A stretch of 64,000 nt of DNA, taken from assembly GCF_040930455.2 (NCBI RefSeq), contig NZ_CP170494.1. The stretch is one strand, 5' to 3'. Origin of the DNA: Neopusillimonas maritima (GTDB lineage Bacteria; Pseudomonadota; Gammaproteobacteria; Burkholderiales; Burkholderiaceae_B). The notes under the pieces were generated by a model. The model saw nothing but the letters and a program-made list of their open reading frames with translations. It was not told the DNA's origin and ran no database searches. Every line of letters starts with the position of its first letter. Position 1 is the stretch's first letter. This document shows, piece after piece, positions 15,323 to 25,401 of the stretch. The position numbers were made by a program, and so were the translations under genes.

Positions 15323-16264
15323 CTATTTACGTATAAGTACGAAATCCAGCAACCGGCCACACGCCTGGGCCACGCGTTCCACCGTAATGCTTTGAATATC
15401 ACAAGTACCGTTATCGGGCGTCAGCTCCACCGCCCCGCTGCGGTGCCAGAACCATTGCGGTTCATGGTCATGAAAAAGTCCCACATACTTGCCCGCCACA
15501 TTCTGCGCAATGTGCGACGGCCCGCAATCGTTCGCCACCATTAAACGGGCGTGCAGGCACAGGCGGGCAATGTCGGCCATGCTGCGGTTGCGCGCCACGT
15601 GAAAATCGGCCCGGCCCAAACCCGCAATGTAGTCCGCCTCTTGCGCTTCGCCCGGCCCGGTAATAAAGCAGAAAGACTGCAGGCCGAACTGTGCTTTCAG
15701 AGCATCGGCCAGGGCCACATACGACCCAATATGCCAGCGCTTGTACGCACCCGCCCCGCCACCAGGTATGAACACCACCTGGGCAAGCGGCAAGGTTGGG
15801 TCGGCAGTTTCAGCCAACGCCGCCATGGCACCCCTTGCCACTGTTTCCGGGCAAAAGTCACTAAGTTGCCGCGCCAACTGCAAATTCGCCAGGCCCAGGT
15901 ACTCATTGGGGTCTTTCTTCCAGCGGTGCGTCCATAAAAAGTCGCTTACCCGGCCATTACGAAACCCCGAGCGCACGCCAATACGGCGCAAAAACGTAAG
16001 CAACGCATATTGCTCGCTGGAGTAATGCAACACGAACGAACGGCTGACCCCTTTCAGCGCCGCCAGCTTCTTGCGCGCACATTCAGCCTGAATATAGGAA
16101 TCGACCCACGGCGTACTTTCGTAATGCGCCGCGATGGGGTCTGTCCCGACCACATGGAGCCTGTCGTTTGGAAAGAGTTGCCTTAACTGATACAGCAAAG
16201 GGTAGGTAACAAGATGGCCACCCAAAAACTGCATGCTGCGAAGGAAAACAACGTTGGTGGCCAT
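15323..16264 (-). CDS. Glycosyltransferase family 9 (LPS heptosyltransferase-like)
   Basis: 313 residues with the GT9 two-Rossmann layout: N-terminal VVFLRSMQFLGGHLVTYPLL, and the C-terminal nucleotide-binding stretch VFIPGGGAGAYKRWHIGSYV, then LMVANDCGPSHIAQNVAGKY. Family members (WaaC/WaaF/WaaQ) transfer heptose to the LPS inner core at the inner membrane. It starts the LPS-related region, downstream of a small lipoprotein gene on the same strand. Confidence 0.82.
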   Translation of the reverse strand: MATNVVFLRSMQFLGGHLVTYPLLYQLRQLFPNDRLHVVGTDPIAAHYESTPWVDSYIQAECARKKLAALKGVSRSFVLHYSSEQYALLTFLRRIGVRSGFRNGRVSDFLWTHRWKKDPNEYLGLANLQLARQLSDFCPETVARGAMAALAETADPTLPLAQVVFIPGGGAGAYKRWHIGSYVALADALKAQFGLQSFCFITGPGEAQEADYIAGLGRADFHVARNRSMADIARLCLHARLMVANDCGPSHIAQNVAGKYVGLFHDHEPQWFWHRSGAVELTPDNGTCDIQSITVERVAQACGRLLDFVLIRK

Positions 16265-16303
16265 AAAGAAGAAAAGTAAAGTTCGCGCCAGGCGATATTA
16301 TAG

Positions 16304-16729
16304 TTATTCTTCCGAATCCGGCCAGAACTGCATGTAGTTGCAACGCAACTGTGCCTGTTCGCCGTAGCGCAGGTCATACGCCAACAGTTGGCCTTCTACC
16401 GTTCTTAGCGCCCCCGTAACCACGGGCGTGGCATCGGCCAGCTCCGCTGTACCTTCTTCCAAGCGCCCGCAAAAACCCACAACAGGCTTACTAACGGCCT
16501 CAACCCGCACGTTCGACACTACCTGATCGTTCGACAGCAACGGGTTCGTGCGCACTGCACTTTGAATGGCCTCCAACTCAACAGGCGTTGCATTACGTTT
16601 GGGGTTGGCCCGCACTTCACCCGCCGTGCCATTGGGCAGAATGTCACCTTCAGCAATCGGCTGAGTGTATGACTCAATCGGCAAAATACAGCCACCCAAA
16701 GTCGCCATGAGCACTGCCACCACTACCAT
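16304..16729 (-). CDS. Small lipoprotein of unknown function
   Basis: 141 residues from ATG 16729, or about 150 from GTG 16756. The N-terminus has a hydrophobic run and a lipobox ending LGGC, so the mature protein would be lipid-anchored at the first Cys. The remainder (about 125 residues, with two further Cys at FCGRL and LRCNY) resembles no family I recognise. A longer start with the basic VKRIG segment would make a better signal peptide. It is divergent from the GT25 gene and 39 bp upstream of the GT9 gene. Confidence 0.55.
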   Translation of the reverse strand: MVVVAVLMATLGGCILPIESYTQPIAEGDILPNGTAGEVRANPKRNATPVELEAIQSAVRTNPLLSNDQVVSNVRVEAVSKPVVGFCGRLEEGTAELADATPVVTGALRTVEGQLLAYDLRYGEQAQLRCNYMQFWPDSEE

Positions 16730-16802
16730 TCCAATTCGCTTAACAAGCACTTGCACCACCCATATGAAATAATCACCATAAAAACCGTAACCGCACACCG
16801 CT

Positions 16803-17576
16803 ATGCCCAACCTTATTCCGTGCTTTGTGATTAACCTTGAAAAAGATACACAGCGGCGCAGCGCAATGCAAACGCGCCTGGCCAAGCTGGGTATTACCCC
16901 CAATTTTTTCAAGGCCGTTGACGGGCGGTTGATGAGCCCGGAAGCATTGGAAAGCCATGTTAACCGCATCCGCGCCCAACAGGAATACGGCAGCCTTAGC
17001 GCCGCCGAAATCGGTACCTCGTTAAGCCACATTGGCATTTACCAGGAGATGGTAAGGAACCAGATGCCGTACGCTGTGGTTCTGGAAGACGACGTGTGTC
17101 TGGATGCAAACTTCGCCACCTACCTGAACACTCATGGCCCCGACAGCTTGGCCGCCCATTTCGCCCCCACTCAGGCCGCAATGGTGCAGCTTACCCATAT
17201 AACGCGCGGCAAACGTTTCGGCGCCAGAACTCTAGGCCAAACCAAGAATAAAGCAGTGCAAGCCAGCGGCGGCGTGTGGCTGGCCAGTGGCTACTTCATT
17301 ACCCTGGCCGCTGCCGAAAAACTGGCCGAACACCTCTACCCGGTATGGACGGTAGCCGACCATTGGAACCGCTTTGAAGAAAAAGGGCTGGTGTCGTTAT
17401 GGGCGCTGCAACGCAATGTTGTGTGGGAAGCTCAAGAAGCGCAGAACTCAAACCTCAGCCCCACCCGAAAACCGCGCGTGAAGCCCAAGAAAACCCTGAA
17501 AACACGGTTAAACCGACTCTTTTATGAATTGGTGAAGAAACCGTTTTTTACACAAAAACTGAAGCGGCGAACGTGA
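16803..17576 (+). CDS. Glycosyltransferase family 25 (LPS biosynthesis)
   Basis: 257 residues. It opens IPCFVINLEKDTQRRSAMQT, has the acceptor-site pattern AEIGTSLSHIGIYQEMV and the catalytic acidic motif VVLEDDVCLD (about residues 95-104), all typical of GT25 galactosyltransferases such as LgtB/Lex2B. The C-terminus is very basic, suggesting inner-membrane contact. It probably adds a core sugar. Confidence 0.85.
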   Translation: MPNLIPCFVINLEKDTQRRSAMQTRLAKLGITPNFFKAVDGRLMSPEALESHVNRIRAQQEYGSLSAAEIGTSLSHIGIYQEMVRNQMPYAVVLEDDVCLDANFATYLNTHGPDSLAAHFAPTQAAMVQLTHITRGKRFGARTLGQTKNKAVQASGGVWLASGYFITLAAAEKLAEHLYPVWTVADHWNRFEEKGLVSLWALQRNVVWEAQEAQNSNLSPTRKPRVKPKKTLKTRLNRLFYELVKKPFFTQKLKRRT

Positions 17577-17733
17577 AACGGAGAAGGGCAAGAGGTAAGT
17601 CGTGGTGGGTTCAGACATATAATCACAACCGTCCAAATACAAGTTTATTTGAGCTTACCCATACCTAAGCTCATAAACGACGCCAATCTAAGCTTTACTC
17701 ATTCCACTCCAACCAGATGGTTTAGCCTGTCCC

Positions 17734-18996
17734 ATGCTCAGTTACCTGATTGTTGCTTTATATGTCCTCACGCCGGTTACCTTGCTAACCAGTCATAGTT
17801 TGCCCAGCGCGCTGTTCTATCTTACCGCCGTGCTTGCACTTGCTTTGCTGGTGAAACAACGATTTGTTGGCGGGCTGGAACAAACAATACGGTATTGGCC
17901 GTTAATTGCGGGCTACGGTGTTCTCTTTGCCGCGGTGGCTATTTCTTCCTTAGTCCACAGGCATTGGGCGGGCGCAAATAGCGAAGGTGCCCTACGTTTT
18001 TTCCTAGGCTTATGGGTGTTTATATTGGCGCTGCCACATATCGACAAGAACCTATTACGGCACACCTTATGGGGTATCTTTTTGGCCGGACTCATATCAG
18101 GGGGCATTATTCTTTGGCTGTCCTGGACAATTCGCATGCGCCCCGATACGCCTGCCCTGATTCTAACCACATATAGCTCTATTACCTTGCTGTGCGCAGC
18201 CATTACTATTTACGCCTTGAAGTACCCTCTTACCAACAAGCCTGGCATTGAGCGCACACTAAAAATAGGCGTAGCTTGTGTGGCTTTTGCCGGCTTTGTG
18301 GTAGCCCAAACGCGCACCGGCCTTCTAGGCTTACCCATTCTTCTTGTTGTTGGTGTTTTATTGTTTGTTAGCCTGAAGAAACCTTTAAAACTCGTAGGGG
18401 TAATTCTGATCCTCTTTGCCGTTGTTGGCGGTTTACTACTATCGAACGACGGCATTCGCTCAAGAGTGATTAAGGTCTATGATGAAGCCATCACCTGCCA
18501 AACAGAGAACGTGCGCACCTCAACCTGCGTTCGCCTGCAGCTTTGGCGCGCCGCAATCGACGCGGGAAAAAACAACCCCTGGGTAGGACTTGGGAACGGC
18601 AGCCATTTTGACGACTACGTTGAAAATGTAGCGGTACCAAAAGGGTTGGCGGCACCGTTTGTCGTTGATATCCATTTCGGCGAACCTCATAACGACGTAT
18701 TAATGATGTTTGCCGCTTTCGGCGTTCCAGGCGCCTTAGGACTACTACTGATCTACATTGTGCCAGCCATCTATTTCGCGATGCGATTAACACCGCAGCA
18801 CGCTTCACAAATTCGTGCTGCGGCAGCAATGGGCTTGGCGCTGTGCCTGGGGTTTGCTTTCTTCGGGCTTTCAGAAACCATGTTCAGGCGAATGAACACA
18901 ATGGGATTCTATGCAATGTTTGTGGCCTTATTTATCGTCTTGTCAGACAGGCATAACACTAGTGATAACACCCAAAGCCTCCACGCGCCGAAATGA
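17734..18996 (+). CDS. waaL: O-antigen ligase (WaaL/Wzy_C family)
   Basis: 420 residues with about 11 hydrophobic helices and the large periplasmic loop of the Wzy_C family. That loop includes VAQTRTGLLGLPILLVVGVL and the conserved Arg/His-bearing segment around NPWVGLGNGSHFDDYV and FGEPHNDVLMMFAAFG. It probably transfers the finished O-chain from undecaprenyl diphosphate to lipid A-core. A WaaL role is favoured over Wzy because the gene sits among core-glycosyltransferase genes and another polymerase-like gene lies at 21063. Start ATG 17734 has only a weak upstream site. Confidence 0.7.
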   Translation: MLSYLIVALYVLTPVTLLTSHSLPSALFYLTAVLALALLVKQRFVGGLEQTIRYWPLIAGYGVLFAAVAISSLVHRHWAGANSEGALRFFLGLWVFILALPHIDKNLLRHTLWGIFLAGLISGGIILWLSWTIRMRPDTPALILTTYSSITLLCAAITIYALKYPLTNKPGIERTLKIGVACVAFAGFVVAQTRTGLLGLPILLVVGVLLFVSLKKPLKLVGVILILFAVVGGLLLSNDGIRSRVIKVYDEAITCQTENVRTSTCVRLQLWRAAIDAGKNNPWVGLGNGSHFDDYVENVAVPKGLAAPFVVDIHFGEPHNDVLMMFAAFGVPGALGLLLIYIVPAIYFAMRLTPQHASQIRAAAAMGLALCLGFAFFGLSETMFRRMNTMGFYAMFVALFIVLSDRHNTSDNTQSLHAPK

Positions 18997-19130
18997 AGAT
19001 AGGGCTATTCAGAAGCTGACAACAATAGAAATTGAAATGGCGCACTTAACAGCCTTGACAACGACACAGCTAACCTATAATTGACAACAGTCGCCATGAG
19101 CCGTTCTCCTTTATTCGTCGGAATTACTCA

Positions 19131-21023
19131 ATGATGCATATGCGTCTTCTTCTGGTTTTCTTATTCGATTTAGGCAGTGTTGTTGTTGCCTGGGTCGGCG
19201 CCTTCTTGTTCCGGTTTAACTTCGACTGGCCTTTTTATTACGAAAGCACCATTGCACTGGGCCTTATACCGCTTGTTATCACTCAAATTATTGCATCGCG
19301 ATGGGCAGGGCTTTATCGTGGCATGTGGACGTTCGCAAGCATTCCCGATTTACGACGTGTATTAAAAGCTGTGTTGGCATCGGCGCTTGTGCTGCTAATG
19401 CTAGCCGCACTTGCTCGTAGTTATTTACCCATACCGCGCTCCATCGTTATTCTGTACCCGATTCTGCTCTTACTCATTATGGGCGGTGGCCGTATTAGTT
19501 GGCGCATGCTCAAAGAGCACTACCTCTATCGCAACGAAAAGGGGCAAGGCAAGCCCATTATTGTTATTGGCGCGGGCACCGCCGGTGCAATGCTGGTTCG
19601 AGAACTTGAACGCAGCCCAGAATGGAATGTTGTTGCCCTAGTGGACGATGATCGAAGCAAATGGGGTCTTGAGCTTTCCGGGAGACGTGTAGAGGGTGGT
19701 ATCGACTCTTTGGCAGACGTGCTTGCTCGATGGCAAGCACAACACGTTATTTTGGCAATGCCGTCAGCCCCTCCCCCCGTTCTTCAACGAGCCACCACCA
19801 ACGCTACTCAGGCGGGCGCTAATGTATTCACGGTGCCAGGGTTATCTGAATTAATGAGCGGGCGCGTTTCCATCAACAGCATCAGGCCAGTCCGAATTCA
19901 AGACTTATTGGGCAGGGAAACCGTAAAAATTGAAGACGACCACGTCGCCACACTACTGGCGGGAAAACGTTTGCTCGTCACAGGCGCTGGCGGCTCTATC
20001 GGCAGTGAGCTCTGTCGACAATTAGCCAGGTTCAACCCGGCAGTAGTCGTGCTGGTAGAGTCAAACGAATATGCGCTTTACCGCATCGAGCAGTGGTTCA
20101 AAACCTACTATCCGAATACACACACGGTACCGTTGGCTGGCGACGTAAAAGATCGCACACGCATGGAAAATATTTTCCATAACTGGAATCCACATATCAT
20201 TTATCACGCCGCTGCATATAAACACGTGCCGCTTATGGAGGTCGACAACGCATGGGAGGCTGTGCGCAACAATGCTCTTGGCACATTAGTCGTGGCCCAG
20301 TGCGCCCAAGCATCGAATGCCGAACGCTTTATTCTTATCTCAACAGACAAAGCAGTAAACCCGACAAATGTCATGGGTGCCACTAAACGCGTCGCCGAAA
20401 TAGTGTGTGAGTCACTATATAAACAAAACCCAAAAACACTTTTCCAGGTCGTTCGGTTTGGCAATGTTCTGGGGAGCACTGGCAGCGTTATTCCGAAATT
20501 TCAAAAACAAATTGAACGTGGCGGGCCGGTCACCGTAACCCACCCCGACATCACTCGCTATTTCATGTCTATTCCCGAAGCTGCCCAGTTAGTACTGCAA
20601 GCATCAGCCATGGGTAAAGGCGGGGAAGTCTTTGTGCTCGATATGGGTGAGCCTGTAAAGATAGTCGACCTTGCCCGCAATATGATTCGGCTGTCTGGCT
20701 TTACGGAAGAAGAAATTCCTATTACGTTCACAGGGCTGAGACCTGGGGAAAAGCTTTATGAAGAATTACTGGCTGATACTGAAGCCACATTGGAAACACC
20801 GCATGAAAAACTTCGAATAATGCAAAGCCGCCAACCAGGTCATGTCACATTTCAAAACATTCAAGAATGGATTTCAGACTCTGCTTACAAAAATGATCAA
20901 GAAGTACGCACACAACTCAAAGCTTGGGTCCCAGAATACCAACCCACGTGGCAGAGCACAGGCCACAATGTCGAGCCTCCTTGCACTGAACTGCTCACAA
21001 GTATGAACCAGAAGGAAATGTGA
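19131..21023 (+). CDS. Nucleoside-diphosphate sugar 4,6-dehydratase, CapD/WbpM/PglF family
   Basis: 630 residues. Four membrane helices (about 1-130) come first, then a CoA-binding-like Rossmann part (VIGAGTAGAMLVRELE) and the catalytic extended-SDR domain (LLVTGAGGSIGSELCRQLA near residue 285). The active-site region ISTDKAVNPTNVMGATKRVA has Met in place of the usual Tyr, as in WbpM. The family makes UDP-4-keto-6-deoxy-GlcNAc from UDP-GlcNAc. Its product would feed the aminotransferase at 23579 and the acetyltransferase at 24781. Confidence 0.88.
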   Translation: MMHMRLLLVFLFDLGSVVVAWVGAFLFRFNFDWPFYYESTIALGLIPLVITQIIASRWAGLYRGMWTFASIPDLRRVLKAVLASALVLLMLAALARSYLPIPRSIVILYPILLLLIMGGGRISWRMLKEHYLYRNEKGQGKPIIVIGAGTAGAMLVRELERSPEWNVVALVDDDRSKWGLELSGRRVEGGIDSLADVLARWQAQHVILAMPSAPPPVLQRATTNATQAGANVFTVPGLSELMSGRVSINSIRPVRIQDLLGRETVKIEDDHVATLLAGKRLLVTGAGGSIGSELCRQLARFNPAVVVLVESNEYALYRIEQWFKTYYPNTHTVPLAGDVKDRTRMENIFHNWNPHIIYHAAAYKHVPLMEVDNAWEAVRNNALGTLVVAQCAQASNAERFILISTDKAVNPTNVMGATKRVAEIVCESLYKQNPKTLFQVVRFGNVLGSTGSVIPKFQKQIERGGPVTVTHPDITRYFMSIPEAAQLVLQASAMGKGGEVFVLDMGEPVKIVDLARNMIRLSGFTEEEIPITFTGLRPGEKLYEELLADTEATLETPHEKLRIMQSRQPGHVTFQNIQEWISDSAYKNDQEVRTQLKAWVPEYQPTWQSTGHNVEPPCTELLTSMNQKEM

Positions 21024-21062
21024 TGAGCCAGCGGGCCTTCGCCACCACATAACCACACTGAA

Positions 21063-22298
21063 ATGAATAATCGACTGCAGCGAATCGAAATAGAAAAGCT
21101 TTTGAACCCCGCTACAGTCGTTGCAGCGTTTTTTATATTAATTACATTCGACGCACTGTACATACACAAGGCCCATTACCTAGTCTTATCCTCAATACGA
21201 TACGTCATTCTCTGTTTGTGCTTATTAACGTTATTCTTCAGCACGCGCTTGCTGGCAACCGACAGACCCACCATAACAACAAGCGTCATTTTCGTTTCAA
21301 CACATACAGCTCTTCTTCTATACGGGCTAAGCCTTTCCTACTACTTTGGTGGCTGGCAATATTTTCTGGCACACCCCGTATTACTTTCCTATCTGCTGAT
21401 ATCAATGGCTTTCGGGGTGGCGCTGCTTCATGCAATGACAGCCCAAGACAGCGCTAAAAACAGGTCATACCTGAACATAACAATTACTTCATATATTTTT
21501 CTGGCATTTGTATTCTTGGTGCTAACGCAAGCAATTTCGTTTGCTCCCCTTCCCGAATTTCATTTCGATACTTTTGGCGAAGGTGACCCCCGCACCTATA
21601 GTCAACCTACTACCGCGCTATTTGGCTTAGCTAGCATTTTGTTTTTTCTGCAATCTTATCAACGTGCTTTTTGGCTTCAGCTTTTTTGGTTACTTGCCGC
21701 GTTTTTTTGTCTTTATTTATCTATGGCGGCCGGAGCCCGAGGTGAGTTTGGTGCTACCGTTTTGGTTTTACTGCTTGTTGCGATAAGAAAACCCTTGTTA
21801 ACACATTACAGCCTTATCGTATTGTTTTTATGCGCTATCGGTATTTACCTTATTCAAACAGGTTTATGGCAAGAAATTTCAATTCTGGAGCGTTTTTTCT
21901 ACCTGATAGAAACACAAAGCTTCGGGGAAAGAGACCGCTTTATTTACGAATCAGTAAACTTATTAAAAGAACAACCCATTTGTCTGCTGAGTGGTTGCGG
22001 GTTGAATTATTTTCAAAACCACTATGGCAATACTTTTGGCCTGTATCCGCATAACTCAATTATTGAACTTATTATCAGTTATGGTGCCACCATTGGAACT
22101 GGCTTGGCTTTTTTAACGCTGAAAGGTATTTGGAAGGCTTATCGCAGTGAACAGGGCAAAGAAAGCTTCATTTTCTACTTTGCGTTGTACTTATTCATTC
22201 TCTCTCTAAAAAGCGGCTCTCTGGTCAGCATAACGACTTTACCCGTTATGCTGGTATTCGCTTTTGTGGCGTGCCATAAACCAATAAAGAGTCTCTGA
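21063..22298 (+). CDS. Polytopic O-antigen polymerase-like (Wzy) protein
   Basis: 411 residues with about 11 hydrophobic helices and a loop containing SGCGLNYFQNHYGNTFGLYP, HNSIIELIISYG, matching the O-antigen polymerase/ligase fold. It sits immediately upstream of the flippase gene, which begins with no gap, as wzy genes often do. Wzy would polymerise O-units on the periplasmic face. It could also be a second ligase; assignment rests on topology and context. Confidence 0.65.
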   Translation: MNNRLQRIEIEKLLNPATVVAAFFILITFDALYIHKAHYLVLSSIRYVILCLCLLTLFFSTRLLATDRPTITTSVIFVSTHTALLLYGLSLSYYFGGWQYFLAHPVLLSYLLISMAFGVALLHAMTAQDSAKNRSYLNITITSYIFLAFVFLVLTQAISFAPLPEFHFDTFGEGDPRTYSQPTTALFGLASILFFLQSYQRAFWLQLFWLLAAFFCLYLSMAAGARGEFGATVLVLLLVAIRKPLLTHYSLIVLFLCAIGIYLIQTGLWQEISILERFFYLIETQSFGERDRFIYESVNLLKEQPICLLSGCGLNYFQNHYGNTFGLYPHNSIIELIISYGATIGTGLAFLTLKGIWKAYRSEQGKESFIFYFALYLFILSLKSGSLVSITTLPVMLVFAFVACHKPIKSL

Positions 22299-23555
22299 AT
22301 GCAGGAATTGCTTCGTTCCACACGCATTGTATTAGTAGGTATGGCTACCTCCCAAGCCATACCAATTCTTGGCTCTCTTCTTATTACGCGGCTCTATCTG
22401 CCAGATGCCTTTGGCATTTTCGCTGCATGGGTAGGCATGACCTATGTCGCAGCCATATTACTAACGGGCCGCCTTGAAATGGCGCTGGCTATCGTGCCCG
22501 ATGGTGCAAAACGCCGCTATGGCGTACTTGCCACTACTCTTACCGCGCTCGTATCCTCCACACTACTTTTTATGGTCGTGGCAGTGTTAGTGACTGGCTG
22601 GCCCAACTTGTTTCCCAGCATACCCACCTCGCTAATCTGGCTCTTTATACCCGCTTCACTCTCAATTGCCATTTCACACATTTGGCAAAATTGGGCTGCG
22701 GCCAATGGCGCCTACAAAATACTTTCGAAAATGCGTGTATCGCTGGCACTGTGCGTAACAGCGCTACAGATTGTGGTAGGGTATTTTTTACCAACCGCTC
22801 TTGCCCTTGCCCTCACATACGTAGTGGGTACATGTGTTGGCTGTTTAATAAGTATCAAACTATTGCCGTTACATTTTGAGGGAAACCCTTCAATACGACA
22901 ACTGATCCCTCAGGTCTTATCGTTTCTTCGCAGCCAAAAAAGTTTCCCCAAATTGGCGCTGCCTGCCGGGGTTATTAATTCGGCCTCGTCCCAATTACCT
23001 TTAATTTTCATTGCAAGTAAATTTGGGGTTGAAGCGAGCGGCCTTTATGCCTTGGCTACCCGGGTACTGGGCGCACCGATCGGTTTAATGGGCAAAGCCG
23101 TTCTGGATGTTTTTAAACGCACAGCTTCAAAAGAATTTAGAGAGCAAGGGCATTGCCGTAAGACCTACCGGGAAACATTTCTAATTTTGGGACTATGTGC
23201 GCTTGCATTGGCAATCGGGGTTATATGGCTAGCCGAGCCGGCGTTTGGCTGGTTGTTTGGCCTTGCCTGGAAAGATGCCGGCACAATTGCAGTTTGGCTA
23301 ATGCCGCTATTCGCTATGCGCTTCCTTGCAAGTCCACTGAGCTATGTTTTCTATATAGCGAACAAACAAGGGGTTGAGCTGATCTGGCAATGTATTTTGC
23401 TCATGACGACCGTTGCCAGTTTTACCTTCTCGGCTTCGTTCGAACAGAGCATTGATTTTTACGTTGCAGGGTACGGTACTTTGTATGTGGTGTACCTGGC
23501 ATTGTCGTATCGATACAGCAAAGGTTTAGGCGGCCGGAGCCATAATACCCATTAA
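22299..23555 (+). CDS. wzx: Wzx-type polysaccharide flippase
   Basis: 418 residues, about 12 helices, MATE/MVF-like O-unit flippase. It starts at the base after the stop of the polymerase-like gene, so the two are coupled. Conserved-type segments include MATSQAIPILGSLLITRLYL and FPKLALPAGVINSASSQLPL. It would move undecaprenyl-linked repeats across the inner membrane. It ends 23 bp from the convergent aminotransferase gene. Confidence 0.8.
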   Translation: MQELLRSTRIVLVGMATSQAIPILGSLLITRLYLPDAFGIFAAWVGMTYVAAILLTGRLEMALAIVPDGAKRRYGVLATTLTALVSSTLLFMVVAVLVTGWPNLFPSIPTSLIWLFIPASLSIAISHIWQNWAAANGAYKILSKMRVSLALCVTALQIVVGYFLPTALALALTYVVGTCVGCLISIKLLPLHFEGNPSIRQLIPQVLSFLRSQKSFPKLALPAGVINSASSQLPLIFIASKFGVEASGLYALATRVLGAPIGLMGKAVLDVFKRTASKEFREQGHCRKTYRETFLILGLCALALAIGVIWLAEPAFGWLFGLAWKDAGTIAVWLMPLFAMRFLASPLSYVFYIANKQGVELIWQCILLMTTVASFTFSASFEQSIDFYVAGYGTLYVVYLALSYRYSKGLGGRSHNTH

Positions 23556-23578
23556 GTCCTTGGCACTGAGCGACTACA

Positions 23579-24763
23579 TTACCCTTGCCGGCCTGTAGCC
23601 CGCGCCATCACCAACGCCAACGAATCGCATGTTTGCTGAACATGCTCCAAACGTAACGTGGGGTGAACCAAAAACATCAAGCTTGTCTCCCCCAATGCCT
23701 TGGCAACAGGTAATCGTTCTTGGGGCCGAAATGTCGTATTATCAAAGGCTCTCTCCAAATACACCTCAGAGCACGAGCCGGAGTAAGCAGGTACACCCAC
23801 CTCAATCAACTCTTGCAAGATGCGGTCACGCGACCAACCTTCGGCTAGGTTATCGGGCTGCACGAACACATAACACTTGTACGCCGCATGATGTACATAC
23901 ACAGGCACAGACGGTACGCGCAACCCAGGCAAACCTTTTGCCACAGCCCAAATTTTTTGCGCATACGCGAGCCGCTTTTCATTCCAGCCTGCCATGCGTT
24001 TTAACTGAATCCGTCCAATTGTCGCTTGCATTTCAGTCATACGCCAATTGGTGCCAAACGATTCATGCAACCAACGAAACCCCGGAGGATGCTCCCGTTC
24101 ATAAACGGCATCCCAAGACTTTCCATGGTCTTTGTAAGCCCACATTCGTTTCCACAAAGCAGTATCGGAAGTGGTCACCATGCCGCCCTCTCCGCCCGTT
24201 GTCATGATCTTGTCTTGGCAAAAAGACCACGCCCCCACATGACCAATCGACCCAACAGATTGACCTTTATATTTTGCGCCATGCGCTTGAGCGCAATCTT
24301 CAATGACCCATAACCCAGCCTTTTGTGCCAGCGCCATAATAGGGTCCATCTCGCAAGGCCAACCGGCCAAATGCACACAAATGATCGCTTTAGTTCGCGG
24401 GCTCAGCACCCTTTGTATCGTCTCAGCAGTTAGGTTCTGAGAGTCGGGATCAATATCGGCAAAAACCGGCACTGCACCCGCATTCACAACTGAAGATACC
24501 GAAGCCAGAAATGTTCGCGGTGTAACTACGACCTCGTCACCAGGGCCGACCCCCAACCCCTTCAAAGCCAAATCCAAGGCCACCGTGCCATTCGCAACTG
24601 CGACCGCATGCTTAACACCCACCCAGTGGGCAAACTCGCGCTCAAAATTGCGACCCTCCTGGCCTGTCCAGTAGTTAACACGATTCGACAACAAAACCTG
24701 TTGAACCGCCAGCGCTTCCTCTTCAGTAAAGCTTGGCCACGGAGGAAAATTTGTACTCAACAC
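23579..24763 (-). CDS. DegT/DnrJ/EryC1-family sugar aminotransferase (PglE/WlbF-like)
   Basis: 394 residues, PLP enzyme of the sugar-aminotransferase class. Features are VANGTVALDLALKGLGVGPG, IEDCAQAHGAKYKG (cofactor Asp) and the PLP lysine in FCQDKIMTTGGEGG. It probably aminates C4 of the 4-keto-6-deoxy sugar made by the CapD-like enzyme. The start is GTG 24763 or TTG 24760; the nearby ATG is out of frame. It is the last gene of the minus-strand run that begins at 29047. Confidence 0.8.
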   Translation of the reverse strand: MLSTNFPPWPSFTEEEALAVQQVLLSNRVNYWTGQEGRNFEREFAHWVGVKHAVAVANGTVALDLALKGLGVGPGDEVVVTPRTFLASVSSVVNAGAVPVFADIDPDSQNLTAETIQRVLSPRTKAIICVHLAGWPCEMDPIMALAQKAGLWVIEDCAQAHGAKYKGQSVGSIGHVGAWSFCQDKIMTTGGEGGMVTTSDTALWKRMWAYKDHGKSWDAVYEREHPPGFRWLHESFGTNWRMTEMQATIGRIQLKRMAGWNEKRLAYAQKIWAVAKGLPGLRVPSVPVYVHHAAYKCYVFVQPDNLAEGWSRDRILQELIEVGVPAYSGSCSEVYLERAFDNTTFRPQERLPVAKALGETSLMFLVHPTLRLEHVQQTCDSLALVMARATGRQG

Positions 24764-24780
24764 ATTGTTTCTCTTAATGT

Positions 24781-25401
24781 CTAAACGAGTGAACGAGCGG
24801 GGTTACCCACCACCGTTGTCTTCTCGGCTACAGGTTTTAATACAACCGCACCGGCCCCCACCACAGCCCAGGCGCCAATCACAATATTTTGCTTCACGAC
24901 CGCGCCCGCGCCTATCCAGACACCTTGACCTACGGTTACGGCACCAGACAGATGCGCACCGGGGCTAACGTGCACCGCATCGGCCAACGCGCAATCGTGG
25001 TCAACGGTGGCTCCGGTATTCACAATACACGCGTGCCCTACCGACGCATCGATATTGATTGCCGCGCAAGGCATTACTACTGATCCCACGCCAAGACTCG
25101 CGTAACCACTTATTTGCGCTGAGGGATGCACAATGCTAACCAAAGGCGCATTACCAGCCAAGAGCTTTTCATGAAACTCCCAACGGGTGCGGCAATCACC
25201 AATTGACACCAATACGCCATCGTACTCAGAACTACGTGACAACAGGGACTCGGAATTGCCCACTATCGGCCAAGCCCCGTGACCGGCTCTTGCCGGCCAA
25301 CAATCGTCGAAAAATTCAATGCGTTCCCAGCCACACTGACCGGCCAAATCGGCCACTACCTTTCCATGGCCACTGGCCCCCAGCAGTGCCAAGCGCTTCA
25401 T
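24781..25401 (-). CDS. PglD/NeuD-type sugar O/N-acetyltransferase
   Basis: 206 residues. An N-terminal Rossmann-like part (LALLGASGHGKVVADLAG) precedes a left-handed beta-helix of hexapeptide repeats with the catalytic His in NTGATVDHDCAL. This is the PglD/NeuD layout, which acetylates the 4-amino group of a UDP-sugar. It overlaps the sugar-transferase stop by 4 bp, so the enzymes that finish and load the first sugar are coupled. Confidence 0.83.
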   Translation of the reverse strand: MKRLALLGASGHGKVVADLAGQCGWERIEFFDDCWPARAGHGAWPIVGNSESLLSRSSEYDGVLVSIGDCRTRWEFHEKLLAGNAPLVSIVHPSAQISGYASLGVGSVVMPCAAINIDASVGHACIVNTGATVDHDCALADAVHVSPGAHLSGAVTVGQGVWIGAGAVVKQNIVIGAWAVVGAGAVVLKPVAEKTTVVGNPARSLV

